Shown: in pieces, positions 48,811 to 56,274 of the stretch | How positions within the stretch are numbered: position 1 is the first letter of the stretch | How the letters are laid out: the number at the start of each line of letters is the position of its first letter | NCBI GenBank assembly: GCA_033856025.1 | Contig: JAWVFQ010000040.1 | Span: 13,216 to 77,215, forward strand | Length of the DNA stretch: 64,000 nt | Reading direction: 5' to 3' | Source: AC-38 sp033856025 | GTDB lineage: Bacteria > Actinomycetota > Thermoleophilia > Solirubrobacterales > Solirubrobacteraceae | Translations under genes and position numbers: made by a program | Notes under the pieces: generated by a model | The model's database searches: none | What the model was told of the DNA's origin: nothing | The model's input: the letters and a program-made list of their open reading frames with translations, nothing else

Positions 48811-49500
48811 ATGTCAGAGCCGCTGGTCCTGGTCGTCGACGACGACGCCGGCATCCGCGAGGCCCTCGAACGCGCGCTGCGCCTCGAGGGCTTCGGCGTC
48901 TCCACCGCCCCGGGAGGCCGCGCGGCGCTGGAGTCCATGGCCGGCCGCGCGCCCGCGGCGATCGTGCTCGATGTCGGGATGCCCGACCTCAACGGGCGCG
49001 CGGTGTGCGCGCGGCTGCGGGCCGACGGGGTGCGCACGCCGATCCTGATCCTCTCCGCGCGCGACGAGGTGGCCGACCGCGTAGCCGGCCTGCAGGCGGG
49101 CGCCGACGACTACCTGGTCAAGCCGTTCGCGGTCGAGGAGCTGGTGGCCCGGCTGCACGCGCTGCTTCGCCGCGGTGGCGAGGCGCCGGGCGCCGACCCG
49201 GCGGCGCCGGTCGTCGTCGGCGACCTGACCGTCGACCCGGCGGCGCGAGCGGCCCGGCGCGGCGCGCGCGAGCTCGACCTGACCCGCCGCGAGTTCGACC
49301 TGCTCGAGGCGCTGGCCCGCAACGCCGGGATCGTCATGTCACGCGAGCGGCTGCTCGAGCTCGTGTGGGGCTACGACTGGGAGACGGACGGCAACGTGGT
49401 CGACGTGTTCGTCTCCTACCTGCGCCGCAAGCTCGAGGCGGACGGGGAGCCGCGGATCCTGCGGACCGTCCGCGGCGTCGGGTTCACGCTGCGGTCATGA
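48811..49500 (+). CDS. OmpR-family response regulator
   Basis: A 229-residue regulator: receiver domain (residues 5-118) with acidic pocket Asp10-Asp12, phosphoacceptor Asp54 (IVLDVGMPDL), and Lys104 (YLVKPF). The winged-helix DNA-binding domain (about 135-228) ends DVFVSYLRRKLEADGEPRI, then VRGVGFTLR. It acts with the histidine kinase encoded next, joined by an ATGA overlap. Target genes are unknown; the secreted protein gene just upstream is a natural candidate. Confidence 0.95.
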   Translation: MSEPLVLVVDDDAGIREALERALRLEGFGVSTAPGGRAALESMAGRAPAAIVLDVGMPDLNGRAVCARLRADGVRTPILILSARDEVADRVAGLQAGADDYLVKPFAVEELVARLHALLRRGGEAPGADPAAPVVVGDLTVDPAARAARRGARELDLTRREFDLLEALARNAGIVMSRERLLELVWGYDWETDGNVVDVFVSYLRRKLEADGEPRILRTVRGVGFTLRS

Positions 49501-51077
49501 GGCTGCCGCGCAGCCTGGCCTCGCGCGTGACGCTCGCCGCCGTCGCCGCGGTCGGCCTCGCGCTGCTGGCCGGCGGGATCGCCGTGGTCGTCGCCGCGCA
49601 GCGCTCTGACCTGCAGAGCCTGGACCGCGAGCTGGAGGGCCTCGTCCGGGCGCGGAGAGGCCCGGCGCTGCGGGCGCTGCCGCCCGGCGGGCCGGGCGCC
49701 GGACGGCTCCCGGTTCCGGGCCGGACCGCCCCCGGCCGGACCCCGCCGGGCGCGGCCCTGCCGGGCGCTCCGCCTCCCGGCGGGCCCGCGGGGCCGGGCG
49801 ATCCGGATCGCGGCGCGGGCGTGGATGGGCCCCCGGGGCCGCTGGAGCCCGGATCGGACCGCTTCGTGCGCGTGCGCGGGCCGGGCGGCGACGAGCGCTC
49901 GGCCGGAGCAGCCGTCCCGGACGGCTTCCCGCTCGTGGCGCCCGGCGCGCCGCGGACCGTCTCGGTCCAGGGCGAGGACTGGCGCACGGTGTCGCGGCCG
50001 CTGCCGAGGGGCGCGGTGCTGCAGGCCGCGGCGCGCCAGCGGCCGCTCGAGGCGCGGGCCGCCCGCCTGCGCCGGATCGTGGCGATCGTCAGCGTCCTCG
50101 CGCTGATCGCCACGGCGCTGGCGGCCTCGGCGCTCGTGCGCGTCGCGCTGGCGCCGCTGGGCCGCCTGCGGGCCGCCGCCGGGCGGGTGGCTGAGACCGC
50201 GGACCTGAGCGTGCGCGTTCCCGCCGGCGACGGTCCCGACGAGGTCCGCGACCTGGCCGGCGACCTCAACGCGATGCTCGAGCGCCTCGGCGCGTCGGCC
50301 GCCGAGCGCGAGGCGGCCCTGGCCGCGGCGCGGCGCTTCGCCGCCGACGCCGGGCACGAGCTGCGCACGCCGCTGACCAGCCTCCAGGCCAACCTCTCGT
50401 CGCTGTCGCCCGCGGGCAGCGAGGACGCCGCGCTGGACGCCTCGCGCGCCGACGCGCGACGTCTCGGCGCCCTGGTGGAGCAGCTCCAGGCGCTGGCCCG
50501 CGGCGAGGCCGGCGCCCCCGCCGCCCCGGAGGGGGTCGACGCCGCCGAGCTCGTCGACGCCGCGCTGGCCGGGCTGCGCACGCGCCACCCGGCCGTCGAC
50601 GCGTCGATCGAGGCGCCGGATCCCGGGCCCGAGCTGGTCGGCGACGCCGAGGGGTTGCGGATGCTCGTGGACAACCTGCTGGAGAACGCCGCCCGTCACG
50701 GCCGCGCGGACGGGCGCGTCGCGGCGACCGTCGCGCCCCGGCCCGGCGGCGGAGTGCGCCTGACCGTCGACGACGACGGCCCGGGGATACCCGCGGCCGA
50801 GCGCGAGGTCGTGCTGGAGCGCTTCGTCCGCGGTCGCGATGCCCGCGGACCCGGATCGGGCCTGGGGCTGGCCATCGCCGCCGCGCAGGCCCAGCGCCAC
50901 GGCGGCTCCCTGCGCCTCGAGGCCTCGCCGCTCGGCGGCGCCCGCGCCGTGGCCGAGCTGCCCGGGACGAACGGCGCCCCGGCGGACGCGCGCGCCGCGC
51001 CCGGCGACACCTCGCGCGCGGAATCGGGCGACGGCGCGGCGCCCGCCCGCCGCCCGGCCGACGAGGCGGCGCGCTAG
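49497..51077 (+). CDS. Sensor histidine kinase
   Basis: A 526-residue kinase. Two helices (about 10-35 and 195-220) enclose an extracytoplasmic region. About residues 55-115 of it are Gly/Pro-rich low complexity (PGRTPPGAALPGAPPPGG). A HAMP domain follows (about 220-270), then HisKA with His287 in DAGHELRTPLTS, and HATPase with N-box LLVDNLLENAARHG-type, G1 VDDDGPGIP and G2 GSGLGLAIA. The C-terminal 35 residues are a disordered tail. Phosphorylates the OmpR partner. Its end overlaps the convergent NhaA-DsbA gene by four bases. Confidence 0.93.
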   Translation: MRLPRSLASRVTLAAVAAVGLALLAGGIAVVVAAQRSDLQSLDRELEGLVRARRGPALRALPPGGPGAGRLPVPGRTAPGRTPPGAALPGAPPPGGPAGPGDPDRGAGVDGPPGPLEPGSDRFVRVRGPGGDERSAGAAVPDGFPLVAPGAPRTVSVQGEDWRTVSRPLPRGAVLQAAARQRPLEARAARLRRIVAIVSVLALIATALAASALVRVALAPLGRLRAAAGRVAETADLSVRVPAGDGPDEVRDLAGDLNAMLERLGASAAEREAALAAARRFAADAGHELRTPLTSLQANLSSLSPAGSEDAALDASRADARRLGALVEQLQALARGEAGAPAAPEGVDAAELVDAALAGLRTRHPAVDASIEAPDPGPELVGDAEGLRMLVDNLLENAARHGRADGRVAATVAPRPGGGVRLTVDDDGPGIPAAEREVVLERFVRGRDARGPGSGLGLAIAAAQAQRHGGSLRLEASPLGGARAVAELPGTNGAPADARAAPGDTSRAESGDGAAPARRPADEAAR

Positions 51078-52966
51078 GTCGAGCCGGCGCGGTCCGCGCG
51101 GACGCGCGAGTTGCGCGCCGCGGTGACGGCCGCCGTCAGCGAGTCGAGGTCGTAGGCGCCGTCGTGGCGGCGCCCGTCGACGAAGAACGTCGGCGTCCCG
51201 GCCACCCCGCTCTCGTCCGCGCTGCGCACGTCGCGCGCCACCCGCCGGGCGAGGGCGCCGGTGCGGACGTCCTCCCAGAACCGGTCGACGTCGAGGCCGA
51301 GCTCGTCGGCGTAACCCATCAGCGCGTCGGGGTCCAGCGCGTCCTGATGATCCAGCAGGCGGTCGTGCATCTCCCAGAAGCGCCCCTGCGCCCCGGCCGC
51401 CTCGGCGGCGTTGGCCGCCATCTCGGCGTGAGAGTGGACGTCGGGCAGCGGCAGGTGGCGGAACACGTAGCGCAGGCCGCCGCCGAACGAGTCCAGCAGC
51501 TCGCGGATCACCGGCTCCGCGCGGCCGCAGTAGGGGCACTCGAAGTCGCCGAACTCCACCAGCGTCACCGCGGCGTCCATCGGCCCGCGGATGTGGTCGA
51601 CCTCGTCGTCCACCGGCGGCGTCAGGTCCTGGATGGCGTCGGATGCGCGGTCCTCCGCGCGCGCCATCACATCCTCGGGCAGGCGCTCCACCAGGCGGAA
51701 GAGCAGCCAGCCGATCACGGCGGCGAGCACCGACGCGGCCAGGATCCCCGCCTTGGCCTCCTCCAGGCGGGCGCCGGAGAACGCCAGGTCGGCGACGAAC
51801 AGCGAGATCGTGAAGCCGATCCCCGCCACGCCGGCCGCGCCCACGATCGCCGGGAACCCCACCGGCGGCGACAGGCGCAGCACCCGCTGGCCCGCCCAGG
51901 CGGCGCCGGAGATGCCCACCAGCTTGCCGCCCACCAGCCCCACGACTATCCCGATGGTCAGCGCGGACCCCGCGGCGCGCGACAGGGTCCCCCCGCCCAG
52001 GTCGACCCCGGCGTTGGCCAGCGCGAACACCGGTACCACGACGAAGCTCGTCCAGGGGTGAAGGGCCGCCTGCAGGCGCTCGTTGGGCGACAGCGCCGCC
52101 GACACGCCGGACCGGGCCGAGCGGGCAAGCTCCGGGGTCGGCTGCTCGCGGAACCGTCGCCACAGCGTGGCCGCGCGCTCCAGGTCGCGGCGCGACGGCG
52201 GGTAGGCGGACACCACCAGCCCGAGCGCCACGCCGGCCAGCGTCGGGTGCAGCCCGCTCTCGCGGACGGCCAGCCACAGGCCGACCCCGGCCAGCAGGTA
52301 CACCGGCCCGCGCCGCACGCCGGCCCAGCGCAGCAGCAGCACGACTCCGAAGCCCCCGGCCGACACGACGAGCCAGAGCACGGACGGCGAGTCCGTGTAG
52401 AGGAACGCGATGACCAGCAGCGCCGCGATGTCGTCGACGATCATCAGGGTGAGCATGAAGACGCGCAGGCGGACCGGGCAGCGGCGCCCGACGAGCGCCA
52501 GGACGGCCAGCACGAAGGCGGTGTCGCTGGCGATCACGACGCCCCAGGCGCTCCCGCCCGCGATCGAGAGGTAGATCAGCGCCGGGAGGAGCATCCCGCC
52601 CAGCGCGGCGACGACCGGCAGCGCCACGCGGCGGCGCTCGCGCAGCTCGCCCATGTCGAGCTCGCGACGGACCTCGAGCCCGATGACCAGGAAGAACAGG
52701 ACCATCAGGCCCTGGTTGACCCAGTCGCGCAGCGTCTCCGCGACCTCCCAGCCGCCGATCCGCAGCGACGCGCTCGTCCGCCAGAAGTCCTCGTAGGTCT
52801 CCCCGCCCAGGTTGGCCCACACCATCGCGGCCACGGCGCCGGCCAGCAGGACGGCCGCGCTGCCCGTCTCCGTATCCAGGAAGGAACGCAGCGGCGCGGC
52901 GATCTGCCGCGCCCAGGCCGTGCGGCCCGCGAAGCGCCCGGCGGCCGCCGCGGCCGTCGGGCTCAG
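51074..52966 (-). CDS. nhaA: NhaA Na+/H+ antiporter fused to DsbA-like thioredoxin domain, CTG start
   Basis: A 630-residue protein. The NhaA domain (about 25-425) shows VWANLGGETYEDFW, ASDTAFVLAVLAL, the transport Asp pair in LTLMIVDDIAALLVIAF and VFALANAGV. A C-terminal DsbA/thioredoxin domain (about 450-620) has active site FECPYCGRAEPVI and cis-Pro AGTPTFFVDG. The start: residues PLRSFLDTETGSAAVLLAGA are conserved NhaA helix-1 sequence, but there is no ATG/GTG/TTG upstream of GTG 52834, which would remove them. CTG 52966, overlapping the previous stop as CTGA, is the best start. Confidence 0.88.
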   Translation of the reverse strand: MSPTAAAAAGRFAGRTAWARQIAAPLRSFLDTETGSAAVLLAGAVAAMVWANLGGETYEDFWRTSASLRIGGWEVAETLRDWVNQGLMVLFFLVIGLEVRRELDMGELRERRRVALPVVAALGGMLLPALIYLSIAGGSAWGVVIASDTAFVLAVLALVGRRCPVRLRVFMLTLMIVDDIAALLVIAFLYTDSPSVLWLVVSAGGFGVVLLLRWAGVRRGPVYLLAGVGLWLAVRESGLHPTLAGVALGLVVSAYPPSRRDLERAATLWRRFREQPTPELARSARSGVSAALSPNERLQAALHPWTSFVVVPVFALANAGVDLGGGTLSRAAGSALTIGIVVGLVGGKLVGISGAAWAGQRVLRLSPPVGFPAIVGAAGVAGIGFTISLFVADLAFSGARLEEAKAGILAASVLAAVIGWLLFRLVERLPEDVMARAEDRASDAIQDLTPPVDDEVDHIRGPMDAAVTLVEFGDFECPYCGRAEPVIRELLDSFGGGLRYVFRHLPLPDVHSHAEMAANAAEAAGAQGRFWEMHDRLLDHQDALDPDALMGYADELGLDVDRFWEDVRTGALARRVARDVRSADESGVAGTPTFFVDGRRHDGAYDLDSLTAAVTAARNSRVRADRAGST

Positions 52967-53352
52967 GCCGGCTCCACGCTCTCCCCGGCCCAGGTGCCGT
53001 CCCGGCGCCCGAGCACGAGGTGCGAGGTGCCGGCGTCCGAGCGCACGCGGAACACGGCCTTGTCCTCGTCGGTCCCCGGCCGGTCCACCACCTGCACGAG
53101 CACCTGCTCGCGCACCTCCTCGCCGGGCCGGCGCTCGGCGAAGGCCCGGCGCGCGGCGTCCTCGAGCGCGCCGCGCTCCCAGCCCTTGTCCGCCGCGTGG
53201 GCCTCGGCCAGGCGGCGGTTGACCTCGTCCAGCGAGGCCTCCAGCCGCGGCTCCAGGGCCCGGTGGCGCCGGCGGTTGGCCACGTACCCGCCCAGGGCGA
53301 GCAGGGCGAACGCGCCCACGACGGCGAGCACGATGATCTCGGCGGTCGTCAC
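52963..53352 (-). CDS. Single-pass membrane protein of unknown function
   Basis: A 129-residue protein starting at GTG: one N-terminal helix (about 5-25, EIIVLAVVGAFALLALGGYV), a basic stop (ANRRRHR), a helical region with RRAFAERRPGEEVREQVLVQ, then a beta-type C terminus (KAVFRVRSDAGTSHLVLGRR). Positive-inside placement puts the soluble part in the cytoplasm. No known family. It lies between sigH and nhaA on the same strand; its stop overlaps the proposed nhaA CTG. Confidence 0.78.
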   Translation of the reverse strand: MTTAEIIVLAVVGAFALLALGGYVANRRRHRALEPRLEASLDEVNRRLAEAHAADKGWERGALEDAARRAFAERRPGEEVREQVLVQVVDRPGTDEDKAVFRVRSDAGTSHLVLGRRDGTWAGESVEPA

Positions 53353-53381
53353 GGCCGCGAACGCTAGCGGCCGGGCCTGTC

Positions 53382-54029
53382 CTAGGCCGGCACGGCGCGC
53401 GAGTCGATGTGCGTGGCGACCTTGCGCTTGACGCGCTGGAGCGCGTTGTCGACGGTCTTGGCCTCGCAGCCCAGCTGCTCGCCGATCTCCTGGTAGGAGT
53501 GGCCGTCCAGGTACAGGCCCAGGACGCGCGACTCCAGCTCGGAGAGGACGCTGGACAGGCACGAGATCAGCGCGCGCAGCTCCTCGGAGGAGATCGCCAC
53601 GTTGATCGGGTCGTGCGCCGTGGGCCCGGGCAGGATCTCGTCCAGCGTGGGCTCCGGCTCGGCCGACCCGGCCGGCGTGTTGGAGAACGACACGTAGCGG
53701 TTCAGCGGCACGTGCTTGTTGCGCGACGCGGTCTTCACCGCGGTGATGATCTGGCGGGTGATGCACAGCTCCGCGAAGTTGCGGAAGCTGGACTCGCGAT
53801 CGGTCCGGAAGTCGCGGACCGCCTTGTAGAGGCCGACCAGGCCCTCCTGCACGAGGTCGTCGGAATCGCCGCCCGCCAGGAAGTAGGACGAAGCCTTCAG
53901 CCTGACGAACCCGTAGTACCGGCGCACGATGGCGTCATAGGCCGGCGCGCTGCCCTGCTTGGCTAGCGCAATGAGATATCCGTCATCCAGTTGACCCTCA
54001 GCCTGAGCCTTAGGAGAAAAACGAGCCAT
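53382..54029 (-). CDS. sigH: SigH (Spo0H)-family RNA polymerase sigma factor
   Basis: A 215-residue sigma factor related to Bacillus SigH: YLIALAKQGSAPAYDAIVRR start, DDLVQEGLVGLYKAVRDFR (region 2.2), SFRNFAELCITRQIITAVKT (region 2.4), and region 4 SELESRVLGLYLDGHSYQEI, then LGCEAKTVDNALQRVKRKVA. In Firmicutes and many Actinobacteria it follows rlmB, as here; the usual rpmG, secE and nusG genes do not follow. Two direct repeats lie about 80 bases upstream. Confidence 0.92.
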   Translation of the reverse strand: MARFSPKAQAEGQLDDGYLIALAKQGSAPAYDAIVRRYYGFVRLKASSYFLAGGDSDDLVQEGLVGLYKAVRDFRTDRESSFRNFAELCITRQIITAVKTASRNKHVPLNRYVSFSNTPAGSAEPEPTLDEILPGPTAHDPINVAISSEELRALISCLSSVLSELESRVLGLYLDGHSYQEIGEQLGCEAKTVDNALQRVKRKVATHIDSRAVPA

Positions 54030-54109
54030 GAGCGGACGTGCCTTTCCCCGAGCAAATCGCCCGGTTCTGCTCTAGGCGCGCTACCTCCCCTGGCGCCGCA
54101 CCCTCGTCG

Positions 54110-54140
54110 AACCCTCAAGTTGAATAACCCTCGAGTTCAA
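54110..54140 (-). promoter_or_regulatory. Tandem direct repeat upstream of sigH
   Basis: AACCCTCAAGTTGAAT and AACCCTCGAGTTCAAC lie back to back (on the + strand), 13 of 16 positions identical. They stand in the 138-base gap between sigH and rlmB, about 80-110 bases before the sigH ATG, a usual place for an activator or repressor site. The reverse complement contains TTGAAC, a -35-like box. Confidence 0.5.
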
Positions 54141-54167
54141 CCTTATGTGCGGCGGACGGTCCCACAG

Positions 54168-54872
54168 TTATGGAGTCCTGTCAAGACCGGCTTTGCCCTG
54201 CAAGATCCCGTACAGCAGGACGGCCGCCGCGGCGCTCACGTTGAGCGACTCGATGCGCCCGTGCCGGGGAATCGCGACGAGCTCGTCGCACGCGCCCGCG
54301 ACGCGGGGGCGCAGCCCGCGCCCCTCGGCGCCCAGCACGAGCACGACGCCGCCGCTGTAGTCGGGCGCGTCATAGGGGACACGGGCCGCCGCGTCGGCGC
54401 CGTAGCACCAGCAGCCCGCGGCCTTGGCGTCGGCCAGGAAGTCGGCCAGGTTGCGCACGCGGGCGATGGCGAGGTGCTCGACCGCCCCCGCCGAGGCCTT
54501 GCACACCGCCGGGGTCACCTCGGCCGAGCGGCGCTCGGGGATGACCAGGCCGGTGGCGCCCGCCACCTCGGCCGTCCGGGCGATCGCCCCGAGGTTCTGC
54601 GGGTCGGTGACCTCGTCCAGCGCCACGATCAGCGGCTCCTCGACCGCGAGGAGCGACGCCGGGTCGGCGTAGCGGTACGGGCCGGCGTCCGCGCACACGC
54701 CCTGGTGGTCCGGCGAGCCGCAGCGCCGCTCGATCTCGCCGGCGTCGTCAACCGTCACCGGCGCGCCACGCAGCCAGTCCTCCTTCGCCAGCTTCGCCGT
54801 CGCCCACACCCGCGAGACCTGGCGCGGTCCCCGCAGAGCCTCGCGGACCGGGTTGACTCCGTAGACGATCAC
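54168..54872 (-). CDS. rlmB: 23S rRNA 2'-O-ribose methyltransferase RlmB-like (SpoU family)
   Basis: A 234-residue enzyme: an N-terminal substrate-binding domain begins VYGVNPVREALRG; the C-terminal SPOUT knot includes VTDPQNLGAIARTAEVAG (motif 1), LVLGAEGRGLRP (motif 2) and IPRHGRIESLNVSAAAAV (motif 3). These bind SAM and methylate G2251 of 23S rRNA in E. coli. Its ATG overlaps the cysS stop by four bases. RlmB rather than TrmH is supported by gene neighbourhood. Confidence 0.93.
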   Translation of the reverse strand: MIVYGVNPVREALRGPRQVSRVWATAKLAKEDWLRGAPVTVDDAGEIERRCGSPDHQGVCADAGPYRYADPASLLAVEEPLIVALDEVTDPQNLGAIARTAEVAGATGLVIPERRSAEVTPAVCKASAGAVEHLAIARVRNLADFLADAKAAGCWCYGADAAARVPYDAPDYSGGVVLVLGAEGRGLRPRVAGACDELVAIPRHGRIESLNVSAAAAVLLYGILQGKAGLDRTP

Positions 54873-56236
54873 CGGCCCGCGGGGATCAGCTCCGGGCCGT
54901 CCGGCCCGTCGCGGATCTCCCAGCCGCGCGCGCCTATCTCGTCGCGCAGCCGGTCGGCCGCCTCGAAGTCGCGGCGCGCGCGGGCCGCCTCGCGCTGCTC
55001 CAGCAGAGTGCCCGCCTCCGGGTCGCTCGCCGCCGGATCGCCGGTCGCCGCGAGCGCCTCGAGATCCTCGAGGCCGAGCACGCCGAGCATCTCGCGCAGG
55101 TCCGCGTCCCCGACGCCCTCACCCCGCCGGTTGGCCTCGCGGATCCAGTCGAACAGCGCGGCGAGTGCGGCGGGTGTGTTGAAGTCGTTGGCGAGAGCGG
55201 CGAAGAAACGCTCCTTCAGCGGCGCCATGTCGCCCGGTGACGGCCCCTCGACCGTGTTTCCCAGGGCGTTGCGGACCCGATTGACCCGTGCCCCGGCCTC
55301 CTCGAGCAGCTCGCCGGAGAACGCCAGCGGCTGGCGGTAGTGGCCGCCCAGGAAGTACATGAGCAGCGCGTCGCGGCCGAACTGCTCCAGCGCGACGTGC
55401 AGCAGGGCGATGTTGCCGACCGACTTGGCCATCTTGGCGTCGTCGAGCTCGACCATCCCGTTGTGCATCCACAGCCGGGCCAGCGGCTCGCCGCGGGCGG
55501 CGCGGGTCTGGGCCGCCTCGTTCTCGTGGTGGGGGAAGACCAGGTCCGACCCGCCGCCGTGGATCTCGAAGTTCACGCCCAGCAGCTGCTCGGCCATCGC
55601 CGAGCACTCGATGTGCCAGCCCGGCCGCCCCCGGCCCCACGGCGAGTCCCACGCCGTGTCCTCCTCCGCCTTGGCGCCCTTCCACAGGGCGAAGTCGAGC
55701 GGATCCTCCTTGCGGGCCGCCCCCTCCACTCCCTCGCCCTGGTCCATGGCGTCCACGGAGCGATGCGAGAGCTCGCCGTAGCGCGGATACGAGCGCACGC
55801 GGAAGTACACGTCCCCGTCGGCCGCGTAGGCGTGGCCGCCCTCGACCAGGTCGCCGATCAGCTCGACGATCGGCCCCATCGTCTCGGAGGCCAGCGGCTC
55901 GTGGTCCGGGCGCCCCAGGCCCAGCGCGTCCGTGTCCGCAACGTAGGCGGCGGTCATCTCGCGCGCGAGCTGCTCGCTGCCCACCCCGGCCTCGCGCGCG
56001 GCGTCGTAGATCTTGTCGTTGACGTCGGTGACGTTGACGACCAGGGTCACGTCGAGGCCCTCGTGCTCCAGGAACCGCTTGAGCACGCTGAAGACCACGA
56101 ACGGCCGCGCGTTGCCCACGTGGACACGCCCGTAGACCGTCGGCCCGCACGCATAGACCCCCACCTGGCCGGGCACCCGGGTCTCCAACGGCCGCCGTTC
56201 GCCCGAGAGCGTGTCTTGCAGGGAAATCGCGCGCAT
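54869..56236 (-). CDS. cysS: Cysteinyl-tRNA synthetase
   Basis: A 455-residue class I synthetase, cytoplasmic, charging tRNA-Cys. Zn ligands: Cys of YACGPTVYG (about 29), WHIECSAM (Cys about 211), and HHENE (about 236-240). HIGH motif is HVGNARP, KMSKS is KMAKS (about 270). The anticodon-binding domain is C-terminal. ATG 56236 was chosen; the frame extends upstream, but no family residues lie there, and TAGTCT stands 7 bases before this ATG (56244-56249). Part of the conserved ispF-cysS-rlmB-sigH order. Confidence 0.95.
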   Translation of the reverse strand: MRAISLQDTLSGERRPLETRVPGQVGVYACGPTVYGRVHVGNARPFVVFSVLKRFLEHEGLDVTLVVNVTDVNDKIYDAAREAGVGSEQLAREMTAAYVADTDALGLGRPDHEPLASETMGPIVELIGDLVEGGHAYAADGDVYFRVRSYPRYGELSHRSVDAMDQGEGVEGAARKEDPLDFALWKGAKAEEDTAWDSPWGRGRPGWHIECSAMAEQLLGVNFEIHGGGSDLVFPHHENEAAQTRAARGEPLARLWMHNGMVELDDAKMAKSVGNIALLHVALEQFGRDALLMYFLGGHYRQPLAFSGELLEEAGARVNRVRNALGNTVEGPSPGDMAPLKERFFAALANDFNTPAALAALFDWIREANRRGEGVGDADLREMLGVLGLEDLEALAATGDPAASDPEAGTLLEQREAARARRDFEAADRLRDEIGARGWEIRDGPDGPELIPAGR

Positions 56237-56243
56237 CGCGGCC

Positions 56244-56249
56244 AGACTA
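56244..56249 (-). promoter_or_regulatory. -10-like hexamer of leaderless cysS transcript
   Basis: TAGTCT on the minus strand, seven bases before the cysS ATG, with no ribosome-binding site between. The divergent hydrolase gene begins only 38 bases away, so cysS must have its own promoter here. Confidence 0.5.
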
Positions 56250-56274
56250 CCCGCAAACAGCGGGGATTCAGGCC

